Notes under the pieces: generated by a model | What the model saw: the letters and a program-made list of their open reading frames with translations, nothing else | Database searches by the model: none | What the model was told of the DNA's origin: nothing | In this document: positions 17,084 through 25,823 of the stretch, piece by piece | How positions within the stretch are numbered: position 1 is the first letter of the stretch | Layout of the letters: each line of letters opens with the position of its first letter | Position numbers and translations under genes: made by a program | NCBI GenBank assembly: GCA_023413555.1 | Contig: JAEZPG010000102.1 | Location: 1 to 55,394, forward strand | DNA: 55,394 nucleotides | Reading direction: 5' to 3' | DNA from: Bacillota bacterium | GTDB taxonomy: Bacteria > Bacillota > Clostridia > Lachnospirales > Lachnospiraceae

Positions 17084-18145
17084 ATGAGTAAATTAACTGT
17101 AGCAGTATTATTTGGTGGTCAATCCTCCGAACATGAGGTATCACTTGTTTCCGCTAATACAGTAATTTCCAACATAAATAAGGAAATCTATGATGTAGTA
17201 CTTATTGGTATTACAAAGGATGGCCACTGGCTCAAAGTCGACAAGCAAGAGGATATTTTATCAGGAGAGTGGGTAAAGAGTAAGGTTAGAGCGCTAATCT
17301 CTCCAGATACCAGTCATCACGGTTTGCTCTTGATAGAAAATGAAAAATTCAAGGTTCAAAAAATTGATGTGGTGTTCCCAGTATTACATGGTTTGTTTGG
17401 TGAAGACGGAACAGTACAGGGATTATTTGAACTTGCCAGAATCCCATACGTTGGTTGCGGTGTATTATCTTCTAGCATTTCCATGGATAAGCTTTATACC
17501 AAGATTGTGGTGGACCGCTTAAATATCCGTCAAGCAGATTATGTGGCAGTATATTCTGACAGTTTAGGAGACATGGTGTCTCAGGTAAAGAGAGTGGAGA
17601 ACAAGCTGTCCTACCCTGTCTTTGTAAAACCATCTAACGCTGGAAGTTCTCGTGGAGTAAGTAAGGCTTACAACCGTGAGGAGTTAGAGGTAGCGCTTAC
17701 CTTAGCAGCAAAGCATGACCACAAAATTTTAGTGGAAGAGACGATTATTGGTAGAGAGATTGAATGTGCAGTACTAGGTTCAAGGGATGTGAAAGCTTCT
17801 GGAGTAGGTGAAGTTATCTCTGCGGAAGAGTTCTATGACTATGATTCCAAATATAACAATGCAGCATCTAAGACAGACATTCACCCTGTACTTCCTGAGG
17901 GTGTAGAGCAACAGATTAGAGAATCTGCTGTGGCTATTTTTAAGGCAGTAGATGGTAGAGGCTTAGCACGAGTGGATTTCTTCTATGATGAGAAGGCTAA
18001 TCAAGTAGTATTTAATGAATTGAATACTCTTCCTGGTTTTACTTCTATCAGTATGTACCCAATGTTATGGGAAGCCAAGGGGATTAGCAAAGAAAGACTG
18101 GTAGAAAAATTAATCCAGTTGGGATTAAGTAGGTACGAGGAGTAG
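17084..18145 (+). CDS. ddl: D-alanine--D-alanine ligase
   Basis: This ATP-grasp enzyme joins two D-alanines for the peptidoglycan precursor. Seen in the 353 residues are the N-terminal VLFGGQSSEHEVSLVSA (9-25), KPSNAGSSRGVSKA (about 186-199), the omega-loop EFYDYDSKY (about 246-254), and the metal/active-site end VFNELNTLPGFTSISMYP (about 308-325). The Tyr-containing omega-loop fits ordinary D-Ala-D-Ala specificity, not the VanA type D-Ala-D-Lac ligases. AAAGGAAT precedes the ATG. It forms an operon with murI (13 bases) and a DUF1934 gene. Confidence 0.96.
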   Translation: MSKLTVAVLFGGQSSEHEVSLVSANTVISNINKEIYDVVLIGITKDGHWLKVDKQEDILSGEWVKSKVRALISPDTSHHGLLLIENEKFKVQKIDVVFPVLHGLFGEDGTVQGLFELARIPYVGCGVLSSSISMDKLYTKIVVDRLNIRQADYVAVYSDSLGDMVSQVKRVENKLSYPVFVKPSNAGSSRGVSKAYNREELEVALTLAAKHDHKILVEETIIGREIECAVLGSRDVKASGVGEVISAEEFYDYDSKYNNAASKTDIHPVLPEGVEQQIRESAVAIFKAVDGRGLARVDFFYDEKANQVVFNELNTLPGFTSISMYPMLWEAKGISKERLVEKLIQLGLSRYEE

Positions 18146-18158
18146 GAGGAAGTAAGCA

Positions 18159-18965
18159 ATGCATAGTGAAGCCCCAATCGGTGTTTTTGACTCAGGTGTG
18201 GGAGGATTAACAGTTGCACGGGAGATTATGAGTCAGCTTCCTAATGAGACGATCATATACTTTGGTGATACCGCTAGAGTTCCTTATGGAAACAAGTCTA
18301 AGGAAACCGTAATCACTTATTCTCGTCAGATTATACAGTTCCTACTTACCAAGCAGGTAAAAGCAATTGTCATTGCATGTAACACGGCCAGCGCATTTGC
18401 CCTGGAAGCCATGCAGAAGGAAGTATCCATTCCTATCATTGGCGTGGTAAAACCAGGAGCTAAAATGGCAGCAGAAACGACAAAGAATCAGAAAATAGGA
18501 GTAATTGCTACAGAGGGTACCATTAACAGCCATATCTATACTGATTATTTAAGCAAAACCAATCCAGATGTCCAGGTCTTTGGTAAAGCCTGTCCCCTAT
18601 TTGTTCCATTGGTAGAAGAAGGATGGATAGAAGACCCCATTACCACAGAAATTGCTTCTAGATACCTAGAAGAACTAAAACAATCTGAGGTGGATACACT
18701 TGTACTGGGATGCACACACTACCCTCTGCTTCGCCAGACTGTTCAGCAGATTATGGGGGATAAGGTGACCTTGGTGAATCCTGCTTACGAGACAGCCAAA
18801 CGGCTGACACAGGTGCTAGAGGAGCAAAACTTGCTGAATAAAAATATGCCTGTGGCACACAAGTTTTTTGTAAGTGATGGAGCTGAGAAATTCAAGGCCT
18901 TTGCCAATACCATTTTGCCATGTGAAGTGGAGGAAACAAAGGACATAAACATTGAGCAATATTAG
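18159..18965 (+). CDS. murI: Glutamate racemase
   Basis: The enzyme interconverts L- and D-glutamate to supply D-Glu for peptidoglycan. The 268-residue protein has IGVFDSGVGGLTVAREI (7-23), the first catalytic cysteine in IACNTAS (Cys74) and the second in LGCTHYPLL (Cys185), with the usual spacing. AGGAGG precedes the ATG. Its place directly after ddl puts the two D-amino-acid steps of cell-wall synthesis in one transcript. Confidence 0.96.
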   Translation: MHSEAPIGVFDSGVGGLTVAREIMSQLPNETIIYFGDTARVPYGNKSKETVITYSRQIIQFLLTKQVKAIVIACNTASAFALEAMQKEVSIPIIGVVKPGAKMAAETTKNQKIGVIATEGTINSHIYTDYLSKTNPDVQVFGKACPLFVPLVEEGWIEDPITTEIASRYLEELKQSEVDTLVLGCTHYPLLRQTVQQIMGDKVTLVNPAYETAKRLTQVLEEQNLLNKNMPVAHKFFVSDGAEKFKAFANTILPCEVEETKDINIEQY

Positions 18966-18976
18966 AAGGGGACTAT

Positions 18977-19408
18977 ATGACAAAGGAAGTACTAATTTCT
19001 ATATCGGGGCTCCACTTTGAGCTTAATAGTGAAGAACCGGTAGAGGTGATCTCTGTCGGCGAATACTATCAGCGCAATGGAAAGCATTATATCGTTTATG
19101 ACGAACTATTGATGGAGGGAGATAACTCCCGTGAAATGACAAAGAATAGAATTAAAATATCGGATGATCAGGTGGACATAATTAAGAAAGGTGCTAGCAA
19201 TGTTCATATGATTTTTGAGAAGAATAAGAAGAACCTTACGTTTTATAATACTCCGTTTGGAGACTTGCTCATTGGACTGTACACAACAGCTATTAAAGTG
19301 TCTCAGGAAGAGGAAGAGATTGTAGCAGAGTTAGAGTATGCACTTGATATTAACTCTAATCATGTTTCAGACTGTAGCATTACTATTAAAGTAAAACCAA
19401 GAAAATAA
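18977..19408 (+). CDS. DUF1934 family protein (YwiB-like, lipocalin-like barrel)
   Basis: The 143-residue protein matches DUF1934. It begins with the strand VLISISGLHFE, followed by EPVEVISVGEYYQRNGKHYIVYDE, NRIKISDDQVDIIKKGASNVHMIFEKNKKN and YNTPFGDLLIGLYTTAIKVS, and ends with a paired-strand ALDINSNHVSDCSITIKV. The family is predicted to be an eight- to ten-stranded barrel of unknown ligand. AAGGGG is 8 bases before the ATG, and only 11 bases separate it from murI, so it is the third gene of the ddl operon. A terminator follows. Confidence 0.88.
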   Translation: MTKEVLISISGLHFELNSEEPVEVISVGEYYQRNGKHYIVYDELLMEGDNSREMTKNRIKISDDQVDIIKKGASNVHMIFEKNKKNLTFYNTPFGDLLIGLYTTAIKVSQEEEEIVAELEYALDINSNHVSDCSITIKVKPRK

Positions 19409-19428
19409 CACATCAGACAAAGTTTATG

Positions 19429-19472
19429 AGGCTAAAAGCGGATCCGAAAGGGGTCAGTTTTTAGCCTTTTTT
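19429..19472 (+). terminator. Terminator of the ddl-murI-DUF1934 operon
   Basis: Outer arms AGGCTAAAA (19429-19437) and TTTTAGCCT (19459-19467), inner GATCC/GGGTC with a GAAA loop, followed by TTTTTT. Confidence 0.85.
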
Positions 19473-19686
19473 GTATTTCTATGGGAAATCAACTCCCAGT
19501 TGACATAATACAAGGCTAAAATGGTTGAAATACTGAGCTGCAATTATTATACCAATAATTTGCTAGAATTTTCTTATATTTCCAAATATAATAAGTAGTA
19601 CATTGTTTTCTTATAGAGAATTAAATCAGGCTCAATCAGTCCATGGAAAAGAATGTAAGAGAATAATTTGGAGGGAAATTGGATTA

Positions 19687-20352
19687 ATGATACTTTTACA
19701 TGATGAAAGAATTGCAAAAATAACTTGTGTTGATAACAAGGAAAAAATAATATCATTAAGACAAAGTCATGAGAAAATCTTATTAGATGAGACAAAAAGC
19801 CAAATAGGCAATAAATCAGATTTATTTTGCTATGCCAGAGAGTCAGTTGCAAAAAAATTAATTGAAGCGACTGAATATCTTCCCCGAGGTTATAAGTTTG
19901 TAATTAAAGAAGCGTACAGACCTCTATCACTACAAAGAGAATTTTTTGAAGATGCATTTAAATATTACATAATTCAATATCCGCTAAAAAGTAAAGATGA
20001 GATTTATAAATTAACATGTCAATTTGTAGCACCTATTACAGTGGCTGGACATCCAACCGGTGGGGCAATAGACATAACTTTGAGTAAGGATGGAGTCGAA
20101 TTGGATATGGGGTCGGGGTTTAATGAAGCACCTATTGAACCGGAGAATCTTTCATATCTGCTTTCGACCTATATAAGTGATCATGCTAAAGCAAATCGAA
20201 AAATACTTATCGATTGTATGGAAAAGGTGGGATTTGCAAATTATCCACCTGAATGGTGGCATTGGTCATACGGGGATAGTTATTGGGCCTTTCTAAATAA
20301 CTGTGATGCTTTATATTCGGCAACTGATGAAAATGAAATTATCCATCTGTGA
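19687..20352 (+). CDS. D-alanyl-D-alanine dipeptidase (VanX-type, M15D)
   Basis: This zinc peptidase is expected to split D-Ala-D-Ala. With the start at ATG 19687 (GGAGGG at 19670-19675) it has 221 residues and no signal peptide, so it acts in the cytoplasm. Motifs match VanX: EAYRPLSLQ with Arg78, GHPTGGAIDIT with zinc ligands His122 and Asp129, and PPEWWHWSYGD with catalytic Glu189 and ligand His192. An upstream in-frame ATG at 19603 lacks a ribosome site. In vancomycin resistance such enzymes remove ddl product. Housekeeping versions recycle the dipeptide. The gene sits 0.3 kb after the ddl operon, behind its own terminator. Confidence 0.9.
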   Translation: MILLHDERIAKITCVDNKEKIISLRQSHEKILLDETKSQIGNKSDLFCYARESVAKKLIEATEYLPRGYKFVIKEAYRPLSLQREFFEDAFKYYIIQYPLKSKDEIYKLTCQFVAPITVAGHPTGGAIDITLSKDGVELDMGSGFNEAPIEPENLSYLLSTYISDHAKANRKILIDCMEKVGFANYPPEWWHWSYGDSYWAFLNNCDALYSATDENEIIHL

Positions 20353-20373
20353 ATCAACTCATAAACTAAATCA

Positions 20374-20400
20374 GGGCTATGCATGATTCATGCATAGCCC
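20374..20400. terminator. Hairpin between convergent genes
   Basis: Near-perfect palindrome GGGCTATGCATGA / TCATGCATAGCCC (20374-20400) with almost no loop, between convergent genes. T-tracts are short on both sides, so it may terminate only weakly. Confidence 0.6.
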
Positions 20401-20408
20401 GTTAGAAT

Positions 20409-20858
20409 TTACTTTTCTTTATTCCTTCTAAATCTCCTAAAGAAGCCTTTTTTCTGAACTTTCTGCTCTAAACCAGAGCGAATTCCCTTTACTTCCATAA
20501 TATAAATTCCACTTAAAACGACCTTAACTTCCTTCTTTACAGGGATTAATTCAAATACTTTCTCATCACACATTAAAGTCATAATCTTAGGACCAATTTT
20601 CGCTTTTACAAGTGGAACCTTGGAATTACGAAGATATCTTGGTGTCTGATCAATTACGACTTGAGGAAGATTAGCTTCCTTTAACTTCATTCGTTTCTTG
20701 TCAATTACTAAAAGGGATGTTGATTGGGAAGCTGCCTGCATCTGTGCTTGTGCAGCTTCATTCTTCTTTTGCATCTTTGTACCGAAGATGTATAATACGA
20801 CTAATAGAATGATAATAACGGCTAAAATAATACCGAGTACAATGAAAAATGTAGTCAT
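20409..20858 (-). CDS. Single-pass membrane protein of unknown function
   Basis: With the start at the ATG preceded by AAGGAGG (20858), the protein has 149 residues. An N-terminal helix (MTTFFIVLGIILAVIIILLV...YIFG) is followed by a Gln/Ala-rich connector (MQKKNEAAQAQMQAASQST). A compact domain of about 85 residues contains LLVIDKKRMKLKEANLPQVV and PLVKAKIGPKIMTLMCDEKVFELIPVKKEVKVVLSGIY. It ends in a very basic tail (KKGFFRRFRRNKEK). I do not recognise the family with certainty. The helix plus cytoplasmic domain layout recalls small YajC-like or envelope scaffold proteins, but without matching motifs. Confidence 0.75.
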   Translation of the reverse strand: MTTFFIVLGIILAVIIILLVVLYIFGTKMQKKNEAAQAQMQAASQSTSLLVIDKKRMKLKEANLPQVVIDQTPRYLRNSKVPLVKAKIGPKIMTLMCDEKVFELIPVKKEVKVVLSGIYIMEVKGIRSGLEQKVQKKGFFRRFRRNKEK

Positions 20859-20961
20859 TCTATGTACCTCCTTATAAATAATTTTCCGTATAGTTTTGTT
20901 CAGCAATGTTTATATTGTAGCACTTTATTTATTAAAATAAAATAGTAATTTACATGAAATC

Positions 20962-21699
20962 CTACTTCTTTGTATCAAGTAAATCTTCATTCTCTTGTAG
21001 CATTTGATAAATAATCTCTTGCACATAGGTTCCTATGTGCTTTTGCTCTTCCTTGGATAAGTCCTTCAAGTTGATAGGGTTTCCGTAATGAATTACTACC
21101 TTTGCACTATGAATCCAAGGGGTATGATTTTCATAAATTTCATCTGTATTGCTTATAGCGATTGGCACAATTGGACAACCAGATTTCTGAGCCAACTTAA
21201 AGCTGCCTTCCTTAAATGGGAGCATTTCTTTCTCTTGGTTTCTGGTTCCCTCAGGAGCAATGTACATAGAGTAACCATTTTTTATATTCTCAACACCCTC
21301 TAAAATAGTTTTCAAACCAGCACGGATATCATCTCGATCTAAAAAGAGACAGTTAAGAATCTTCATCCAATGACTGATACATGGAATGCGTTTTATTTCT
21401 TTCTTAGCCACAAAGCCAGTAAGATTTGGGGTAGTCGCATAGGTGATGACAATATCAAAATAGCTTCTATGGTTTGCCACAAAGAGCACAGCTTCCTTTG
21501 GTACATTTTCCCTGCCCACTACAATTACCTTAGTGCCACTTAAGAACATAATAACCTTAAAAGCATTAGAGACAATAAATTGAGAAGAACGTACCTTGGC
21601 TTGAGAGTTAATCTTACCTATAATAAACTCCACTAAATAAAGTGGAATACTGACAATAGCATATAGAACTAAAAAAATCACGACAAGTATAGTTCGCAT
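20962..21699 (-). CDS. plsC: 1-acyl-sn-glycerol-3-phosphate acyltransferase (PlsC family)
   Basis: This membrane-associated acyltransferase makes phosphatidic acid from lysophosphatidic acid. The protein of about 245 residues has an N-terminal hydrophobic segment (TILVVIFLVLYAIVSIPLYLVEFII), the catalytic NHRSYFD box (about 77-83; H-x4-D), LFLDRDD (about 119-125), and the substrate-binding PEGTRNQEKEMLPFKEGSFKLA (about 150-171) and VPIAI motifs. ATG 21699 is preceded by GGAGG; the ATG four codons upstream forms part of that ribosome site. It is separate from the 20409 gene by about 100 bases. Confidence 0.92.
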   Translation of the reverse strand: MRTILVVIFLVLYAIVSIPLYLVEFIIGKINSQAKVRSSQFIVSNAFKVIMFLSGTKVIVVGRENVPKEAVLFVANHRSYFDIVITYATTPNLTGFVAKKEIKRIPCISHWMKILNCLFLDRDDIRAGLKTILEGVENIKNGYSMYIAPEGTRNQEKEMLPFKEGSFKLAQKSGCPIVPIAISNTDEIYENHTPWIHSAKVVIHYGNPINLKDLSKEEQKHIGTYVQEIIYQMLQENEDLLDTKK

Positions 21700-21800
21700 A
21701 GTGACCTCCATTTATAGAATATGTTCTAAACTAACAAAATTTATGCAAAATTAACGTCTCAATTATAACATACAACTTTAAAATGTTCTTGAATGATATT

Positions 21801-22964
21801 TTATTGCTCTGAGTTAATCTCAGTCCTACTATTAGAGCTTGGAGTTGCAGACGGATTAACGGAAGGCTTTGCTGCCGGGTTTTTCGTTGAGTCTACTGAT
21901 GGTTCAGCCGAAGAATCAACACTAGGCTCAACCGAAGGCGTCTTTGCAGGCTTAGGAGTAGGTGTTATTGTAGCCTTTACTGTAGGTTCAGCAGTAGGTT
22001 TCGCAGTAGGTTCAGCAGTAGGTTTCGCAGTAGGTTTCGCAGTATGCTTGGAAGAAGGCTTCCTTGTTGGTTTTGAATTAGGCCTCACCGAAGGTGTCGG
22101 TGTTATGGTGACGGTATCTTCCTCACTAGTTAGTCTGTCGTGGCCTGTAATATCCATCTCTTCAGGTGGAGTATAGTTGTAGTAGTCTTCCAGGGTCATA
22201 TTATTACTAGTGAGGAAGGTAGCTAGTTTTACTCCCAGATATCTTATGTGCCAAGGTTCATAGGCATAACCCGTGATGTCTTCCTTACCCTTTGGGTAGC
22301 GTATGATAAATCCATACTTGTAACAATTTTCTGCTAGCCATTGTCCTTCTGCAGTATCCGCGAACTCTTCCTCTAAGTCATAGTGTATTTTGGCACAGGA
22401 TAGATCCATGGACCATCCGGTCTGGTGCTCACTAAATCCTGGATTGGCAGAATACATATCTGTTCGCTCCTGTCCAATAGTTCGTATATTTTTATTATAA
22501 ATGGCTTTCTGTCGCTGGAAGGAACGATATCCGCTAACACCTACTATCTCAAGACCTTCTTTTGCAGCAGCATTCACCAATTTTTCCAAGGCTTTTGCCG
22601 CATCTTTTCGCATAAGTCTTTTTTCATCGAAATAAGAAAAATAGAATTTAACGTTTGGTTCGACTAAATCCGATGGAATATAGTCTTGTGGTAATCCAAA
22701 TTGTTTATTCACAAATACAGTAAGGCTGGATGGGTTTACATCAATCTCAGTCGGTAACTCCATACTTGCATAATTCTCATGTAAATCGTTTAATTGCTCA
22801 TTTTGCTTCACACTAGTGCCTTCCTTATAAACGCCATTATTATTATAATAATATTCATATGTAGTAGAAGCATTACTATTATTTGAATGGCTCTTAACTG
22901 CAAGATAGCCAGTTGCGCCAATTATACCAACACACAAAAAACAAATAAATAATCCCTTTTTCAA
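21801..22964 (-). CDS. D-alanyl-D-alanine carboxypeptidase (VanY-type, M15B) with long repetitive tail
   Basis: The 387-residue protein has an N-terminal signal/anchor helix (LFICFLCVGIIGATGYLAV). The M15B catalytic domain is at about 75-275, with GYRSFQRQKAIYN, the zinc site SEHQTGWSMDLS and the second site EPWHIRYLG. It trims the terminal D-Ala from peptidoglycan stem peptides outside the membrane. Residues from about 290 to the end are a Pro/Ser/Thr/Lys/Ala tail of short PTA-type units, encoded by visible DNA tandem repeats. A tail at the C-terminus of a membrane-anchored enzyme may reach through or bind the wall. It is a paralogue of the 23127 gene and follows it on the same strand. Confidence 0.92.
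   Translation of the reverse strand: MKKGLFICFLCVGIIGATGYLAVKSHSNNSNASTTYEYYYNNNGVYKEGTSVKQNEQLNDLHENYASMELPTEIDVNPSSLTVFVNKQFGLPQDYIPSDLVEPNVKFYFSYFDEKRLMRKDAAKALEKLVNAAAKEGLEIVGVSGYRSFQRQKAIYNKNIRTIGQERTDMYSANPGFSEHQTGWSMDLSCAKIHYDLEEEFADTAEGQWLAENCYKYGFIIRYPKGKEDITGYAYEPWHIRYLGVKLATFLTSNNMTLEDYYNYTPPEEMDITGHDRLTSEEDTVTITPTPSVRPNSKPTRKPSSKHTAKPTAKPTAEPTAKPTAEPTVKATITPTPKPAKTPSVEPSVDSSAEPSVDSTKNPAAKPSVNPSATPSSNSRTEINSEQ
21982..22041. repeat. 12-bp tandem repeats inside the vanY-type gene
   Basis: Five consecutive 12-base units alternate between GTAGGTTCAGCA and GTAGGTTTCGCA. They code on the minus strand for AKPT/AEPT units. Slippage at such repeats would change tail length in frame. Confidence 0.85.
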
Positions 22965-23077
22965 GGTCTAATCTCCCCCTTTTTAAATTCCGAAATCAAG
23001 GATGCATAACGATATGTAACCATTTTACCACTCTGATTATACCACACTTAGTTTGAAATGCGATAGAATAAATATAA

Positions 23078-23121
23078 AAATAGCATAAATTGACTAAAAA
23101 GAATGTCAATTTATGCTATTT
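23078..23121. terminator. Terminator of the second vanY-type gene
   Basis: Perfect 17-bp stem AAATAGCATAAATTGAC / GTCAATTTATGCTATTT (23078-23094 with 23105-23121), six bases beyond the gene's stop on the minus strand, with AT-rich flanks. Confidence 0.75.
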
Positions 23122-23126
23122 CTCTC

Positions 23127-23999
23127 TTAGTTTTCCACTCTAAAGTTTTGAGAATCCTCATATGGAGAAGGAGAAGTGTCTGTTGTGGGTGAAGAACTTC
23201 CATAATACTCCTCCAGACACATATTATTTTCCATGAGATAAGTAGCAAGTTCTGTGCCTACATATCTGATATGCCATGGTTCATAAGCATAGCCTGTAAT
23301 ATGAATTTTATCTGCAGGATACCTTACAATAAATCCATATCGATGACAGTTCTCAGTTACCCATATACCCTGAGGGGTTTCAGCAAAGGTATCTGTCAAT
23401 TCATATTGAACTTCAGCACAGGAAATATCTATGGCCAATCCGGTCTGATGTTCACTTTTTCCAGGCGCAGCAGATAACATTTCAGCAGCTTCTACACCTA
23501 GTTGATTAATTTGATTTTGGTATAGACCGTTTTGATAACTATAGGAACGATAACCACTAATACCTACTAAATTAATGCCATCTAAAGAAGCAGCTTGGAA
23601 CATATCTTCTAGGGCATGAGCTGCAGCTTGCCTTAACAGCCTTTTAGGATCTTTGTAGGAAAAGGAAAACGGGATGGAAGGTTCTACTAAATCAGATGGA
23701 ACATAGTCTGAAGGAACAGTATACGTTTTATTTACAAGGACTGTTAAACTTAATGGGTTGGTATCTATAGCATTGGGCAATTGGATATTGGAGGAGCTTT
23801 TTTTAGATGCTCTCTTTTGTTCTGTAGTAGGGGAAGCAGAAGCGGTCACAGTAGGGACCGGATCTTTGGAATTATGATTGGAGTAATCCTCAACTACTGT
23901 AGATGGTTTGTCTATCCAACTATAGTTTTCTGATACAAAAAAGCTTACCAGACCAACGAAACCTAAACCTAATAAGGTGACAATATATTTCTTTTTCAT
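23127..23999 (-). CDS. D-alanyl-D-alanine carboxypeptidase (VanY-type, M15B)
   Basis: The 290-residue paralogue of the 21801 gene has an N-terminal signal/anchor (YIVTLLGLGFVGLVSFFV), a short Ser/Thr/Pro linker, then the M15B domain: GYRSYSYQNGLYQ, SEHQTGLAIDIS and EPWHIRYVG, each with the expected His, Asp, Glu and His zinc and catalytic residues. It lacks the long tail of its neighbour and ends soon after the catalytic domain. It is predicted to be extracytoplasmic and to remove terminal D-Ala. Its own terminator separates it from the downstream paralogue, so the two are probably transcribed independently. Confidence 0.93.
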   Translation of the reverse strand: MKKKYIVTLLGLGFVGLVSFFVSENYSWIDKPSTVVEDYSNHNSKDPVPTVTASASPTTEQKRASKKSSSNIQLPNAIDTNPLSLTVLVNKTYTVPSDYVPSDLVEPSIPFSFSYKDPKRLLRQAAAHALEDMFQAASLDGINLVGISGYRSYSYQNGLYQNQINQLGVEAAEMLSAAPGKSEHQTGLAIDISCAEVQYELTDTFAETPQGIWVTENCHRYGFIVRYPADKIHITGYAYEPWHIRYVGTELATYLMENNMCLEEYYGSSSPTTDTSPSPYEDSQNFRVEN

Positions 24000-24103
24000 G
24001 TGATAATCCTTCTTTCACTTGGATATCTAACATTGTAATTGTAAATTGTATCATATTTGCATAATAAAAGCTAAATATTTGTAAAAAAATTTTAAATTGT
24101 GGA

Positions 24104-24146
24104 AAAAGGTATAAATCTGCGGAGTGACTACAGATTTATACCTTTT
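24104..24146. terminator. Terminator of the nicotinate phosphoribosyltransferase gene
   Basis: Perfect 16-bp stem AAAAGGTATAAATCTG / CAGATTTATACCTTTT (24104-24146), with a T-run on the minus strand after the hairpin. Confidence 0.8.
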
Positions 24147-24185
24147 AAATTATCTTTCTTTAAGCATTTAAGATTATGTTTAGGC

Positions 24186-25631
24186 CTATTCAGGAGTATA
24201 GGATTCTAGTAACTGATTCTTCATATGCCAAAGTTGATTCGATAAGTCTACATAAACCACATGAGGATTAGCAAAACGTCTAGTCTCATCCCATAAGGTA
24301 TCCAATTCTTTAGCACAATATTCACGAATGTTGGTAACACTTGGAGATTCATATACACATTCCCCATTTATAAATACAGGGACCAGAAGCTGGCGTAAGG
24401 TATAGGTACCAGGTTTTAGATAAGTTTTCTTCCAGGTGTTGATTGGATCAAATAGTAATAATGGATTCTCCTCAGAGAACGTCTCATCTGCCAAAGCAAT
24501 TAAGTCGGCCTTCAGTTTACCTGTTTCTTTCTCATAGATTCTCCAAACAGATTTATTGCCAGGGTTGGTAATCTTCCATTGATTTTCTGATAGTTTAATC
24601 TTTGGAATAAAGACACCATCCTTTTCAACAGCTGCTAATTTGTATACACCACCAAAGGCAGGACAGTCCTTGGAGGTAATCAAATTGGTACCAACTCCCC
24701 AGACATTAATGGTAGCACCCTGCATCTTTAATGAATCAATTAGGTGTTCATCTAGGTCAGAGGATGCACAGATAGAAGCGTCAGGAAATCCGGCAGCATC
24801 TAACATCTTACGAGCTTTCTTGGAAAGGTAGGCAAGGTCACCACTATCCAATCGAATACCATATTTGGTAGGCATACAGCCTTCTTCACGCATTTCTGTA
24901 AATACCTTAATAGCATTCGGAACACCAGATCGCAAGGTATCATAAGTATCCACTAATAATGTAGCATTATTTGGATACAATCTAGCATAAGTCCGGAATG
25001 CAGTAAGTTCATTATCAAAGTTCATAATCCAGCTATGTGCATGTGTCCCTAACGCTGGAACATTGAATTTCTTGGCACAAAGAACATTACTAGTACCCAC
25101 ACAGCCGCCTATGACAGCAGCTCTTGCACCTAAGGTTCCGGCGTCAGGCCCTTGGGCACGACGAAGACCGAATTCCATGACCGGATCCCCTTGAGCAGCG
25201 TAGCATACACGGGAAGCCTTGGTAGCAATCAGACTCTGATGGTTGATAATATTAAGTAAAGCAGTTTCTACCAGCTGAGCTTCTGTGGCTGGGGCGATTA
25301 CTTTTACCAAAGGCTCCATAGGAAATACGACAGTTCCTTCTGGAATGGCATAGATGTCTCCCGTAAACTTAAAGTTTCTCAGATATTCTAAAAATTCTTT
25401 GTCAAATGAAGTAGTAGTTTGTAGGTATTCAATATCATCGTCAGTAAAATGCAGATTTTTAATATAATCGATGGCTTGGGCAAGACCGCAACAGATGGAG
25501 TAGCCACTTCCGTTTGGATTGGTTCGGTAGAATACATCAAAGATTACCCTTTCATTATTCCCACTTGACAAATAACCCTGCATCATGGTTAATTCGTAAA
25601 AATCCGTTAAGAGAGTAAGATTCTCATTCAT
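24186..25631 (-). CDS. pncB: Nicotinate phosphoribosyltransferase
   Basis: The enzyme makes nicotinate mononucleotide from nicotinate and PRPP in the NAD salvage (Preiss-Handler) pathway. The 481-residue protein starts with LLTDFYELTMMQGYL, a family hallmark. It has FRTNPNGSGYSICCGL-type strands (35-50), EFGLRRAQGPDAG (about 152-164), the ALGTHAHSWIM segment (about 193-203), VDTYDTLRSG (about 227-236) and GIRLDSGDLAYLSKKAR (about 258-274). The C-terminus resembles the longer Gram-positive form. AAGGAG precedes the ATG. It is monocistronic with its own terminator. Confidence 0.96.
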   Translation of the reverse strand: MNENLTLLTDFYELTMMQGYLSSGNNERVIFDVFYRTNPNGSGYSICCGLAQAIDYIKNLHFTDDDIEYLQTTTSFDKEFLEYLRNFKFTGDIYAIPEGTVVFPMEPLVKVIAPATEAQLVETALLNIINHQSLIATKASRVCYAAQGDPVMEFGLRRAQGPDAGTLGARAAVIGGCVGTSNVLCAKKFNVPALGTHAHSWIMNFDNELTAFRTYARLYPNNATLLVDTYDTLRSGVPNAIKVFTEMREEGCMPTKYGIRLDSGDLAYLSKKARKMLDAAGFPDASICASSDLDEHLIDSLKMQGATINVWGVGTNLITSKDCPAFGGVYKLAAVEKDGVFIPKIKLSENQWKITNPGNKSVWRIYEKETGKLKADLIALADETFSEENPLLLFDPINTWKKTYLKPGTYTLRQLLVPVFINGECVYESPSVTNIREYCAKELDTLWDETRRFANPHVVYVDLSNQLWHMKNQLLESYTPE

Positions 25632-25783
25632 AATTAACTCCTTTTTGTATGTTCCTAATACATATTCTTTTCACTTCTGACTAACTTATGTATTATTCAT
25701 AATTTGGCATGCATTCCTATAGACTATAAACAACTTTATAGTAATCATTTGAATGGTTTCTGTCAATAATGGGATTAAGAAAA

Positions 25784-25815
25784 GAAGGTAGCCGTCCAAA
25801 AGAAAGGCTACCTTC
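25784..25815 (-). terminator. Terminator of the GntR-ABC operon
   Basis: Perfect 10-bp stem GAAGGTAGCC / GGCTACCTTC (25784-25793 with 25806-25815), just beyond the permease stop codon; the minus strand continues into a T-rich CTTTTCTT. Confidence 0.75.
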
Positions 25816-25823
25816 TATATACT

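Noticed and set aside
17084..23999. Vancomycin resistance operon
   Set aside because: There is no VanH dehydrogenase or D-Ala-D-Lac type ligase, and the genes lie in separate transcription units on both strands.
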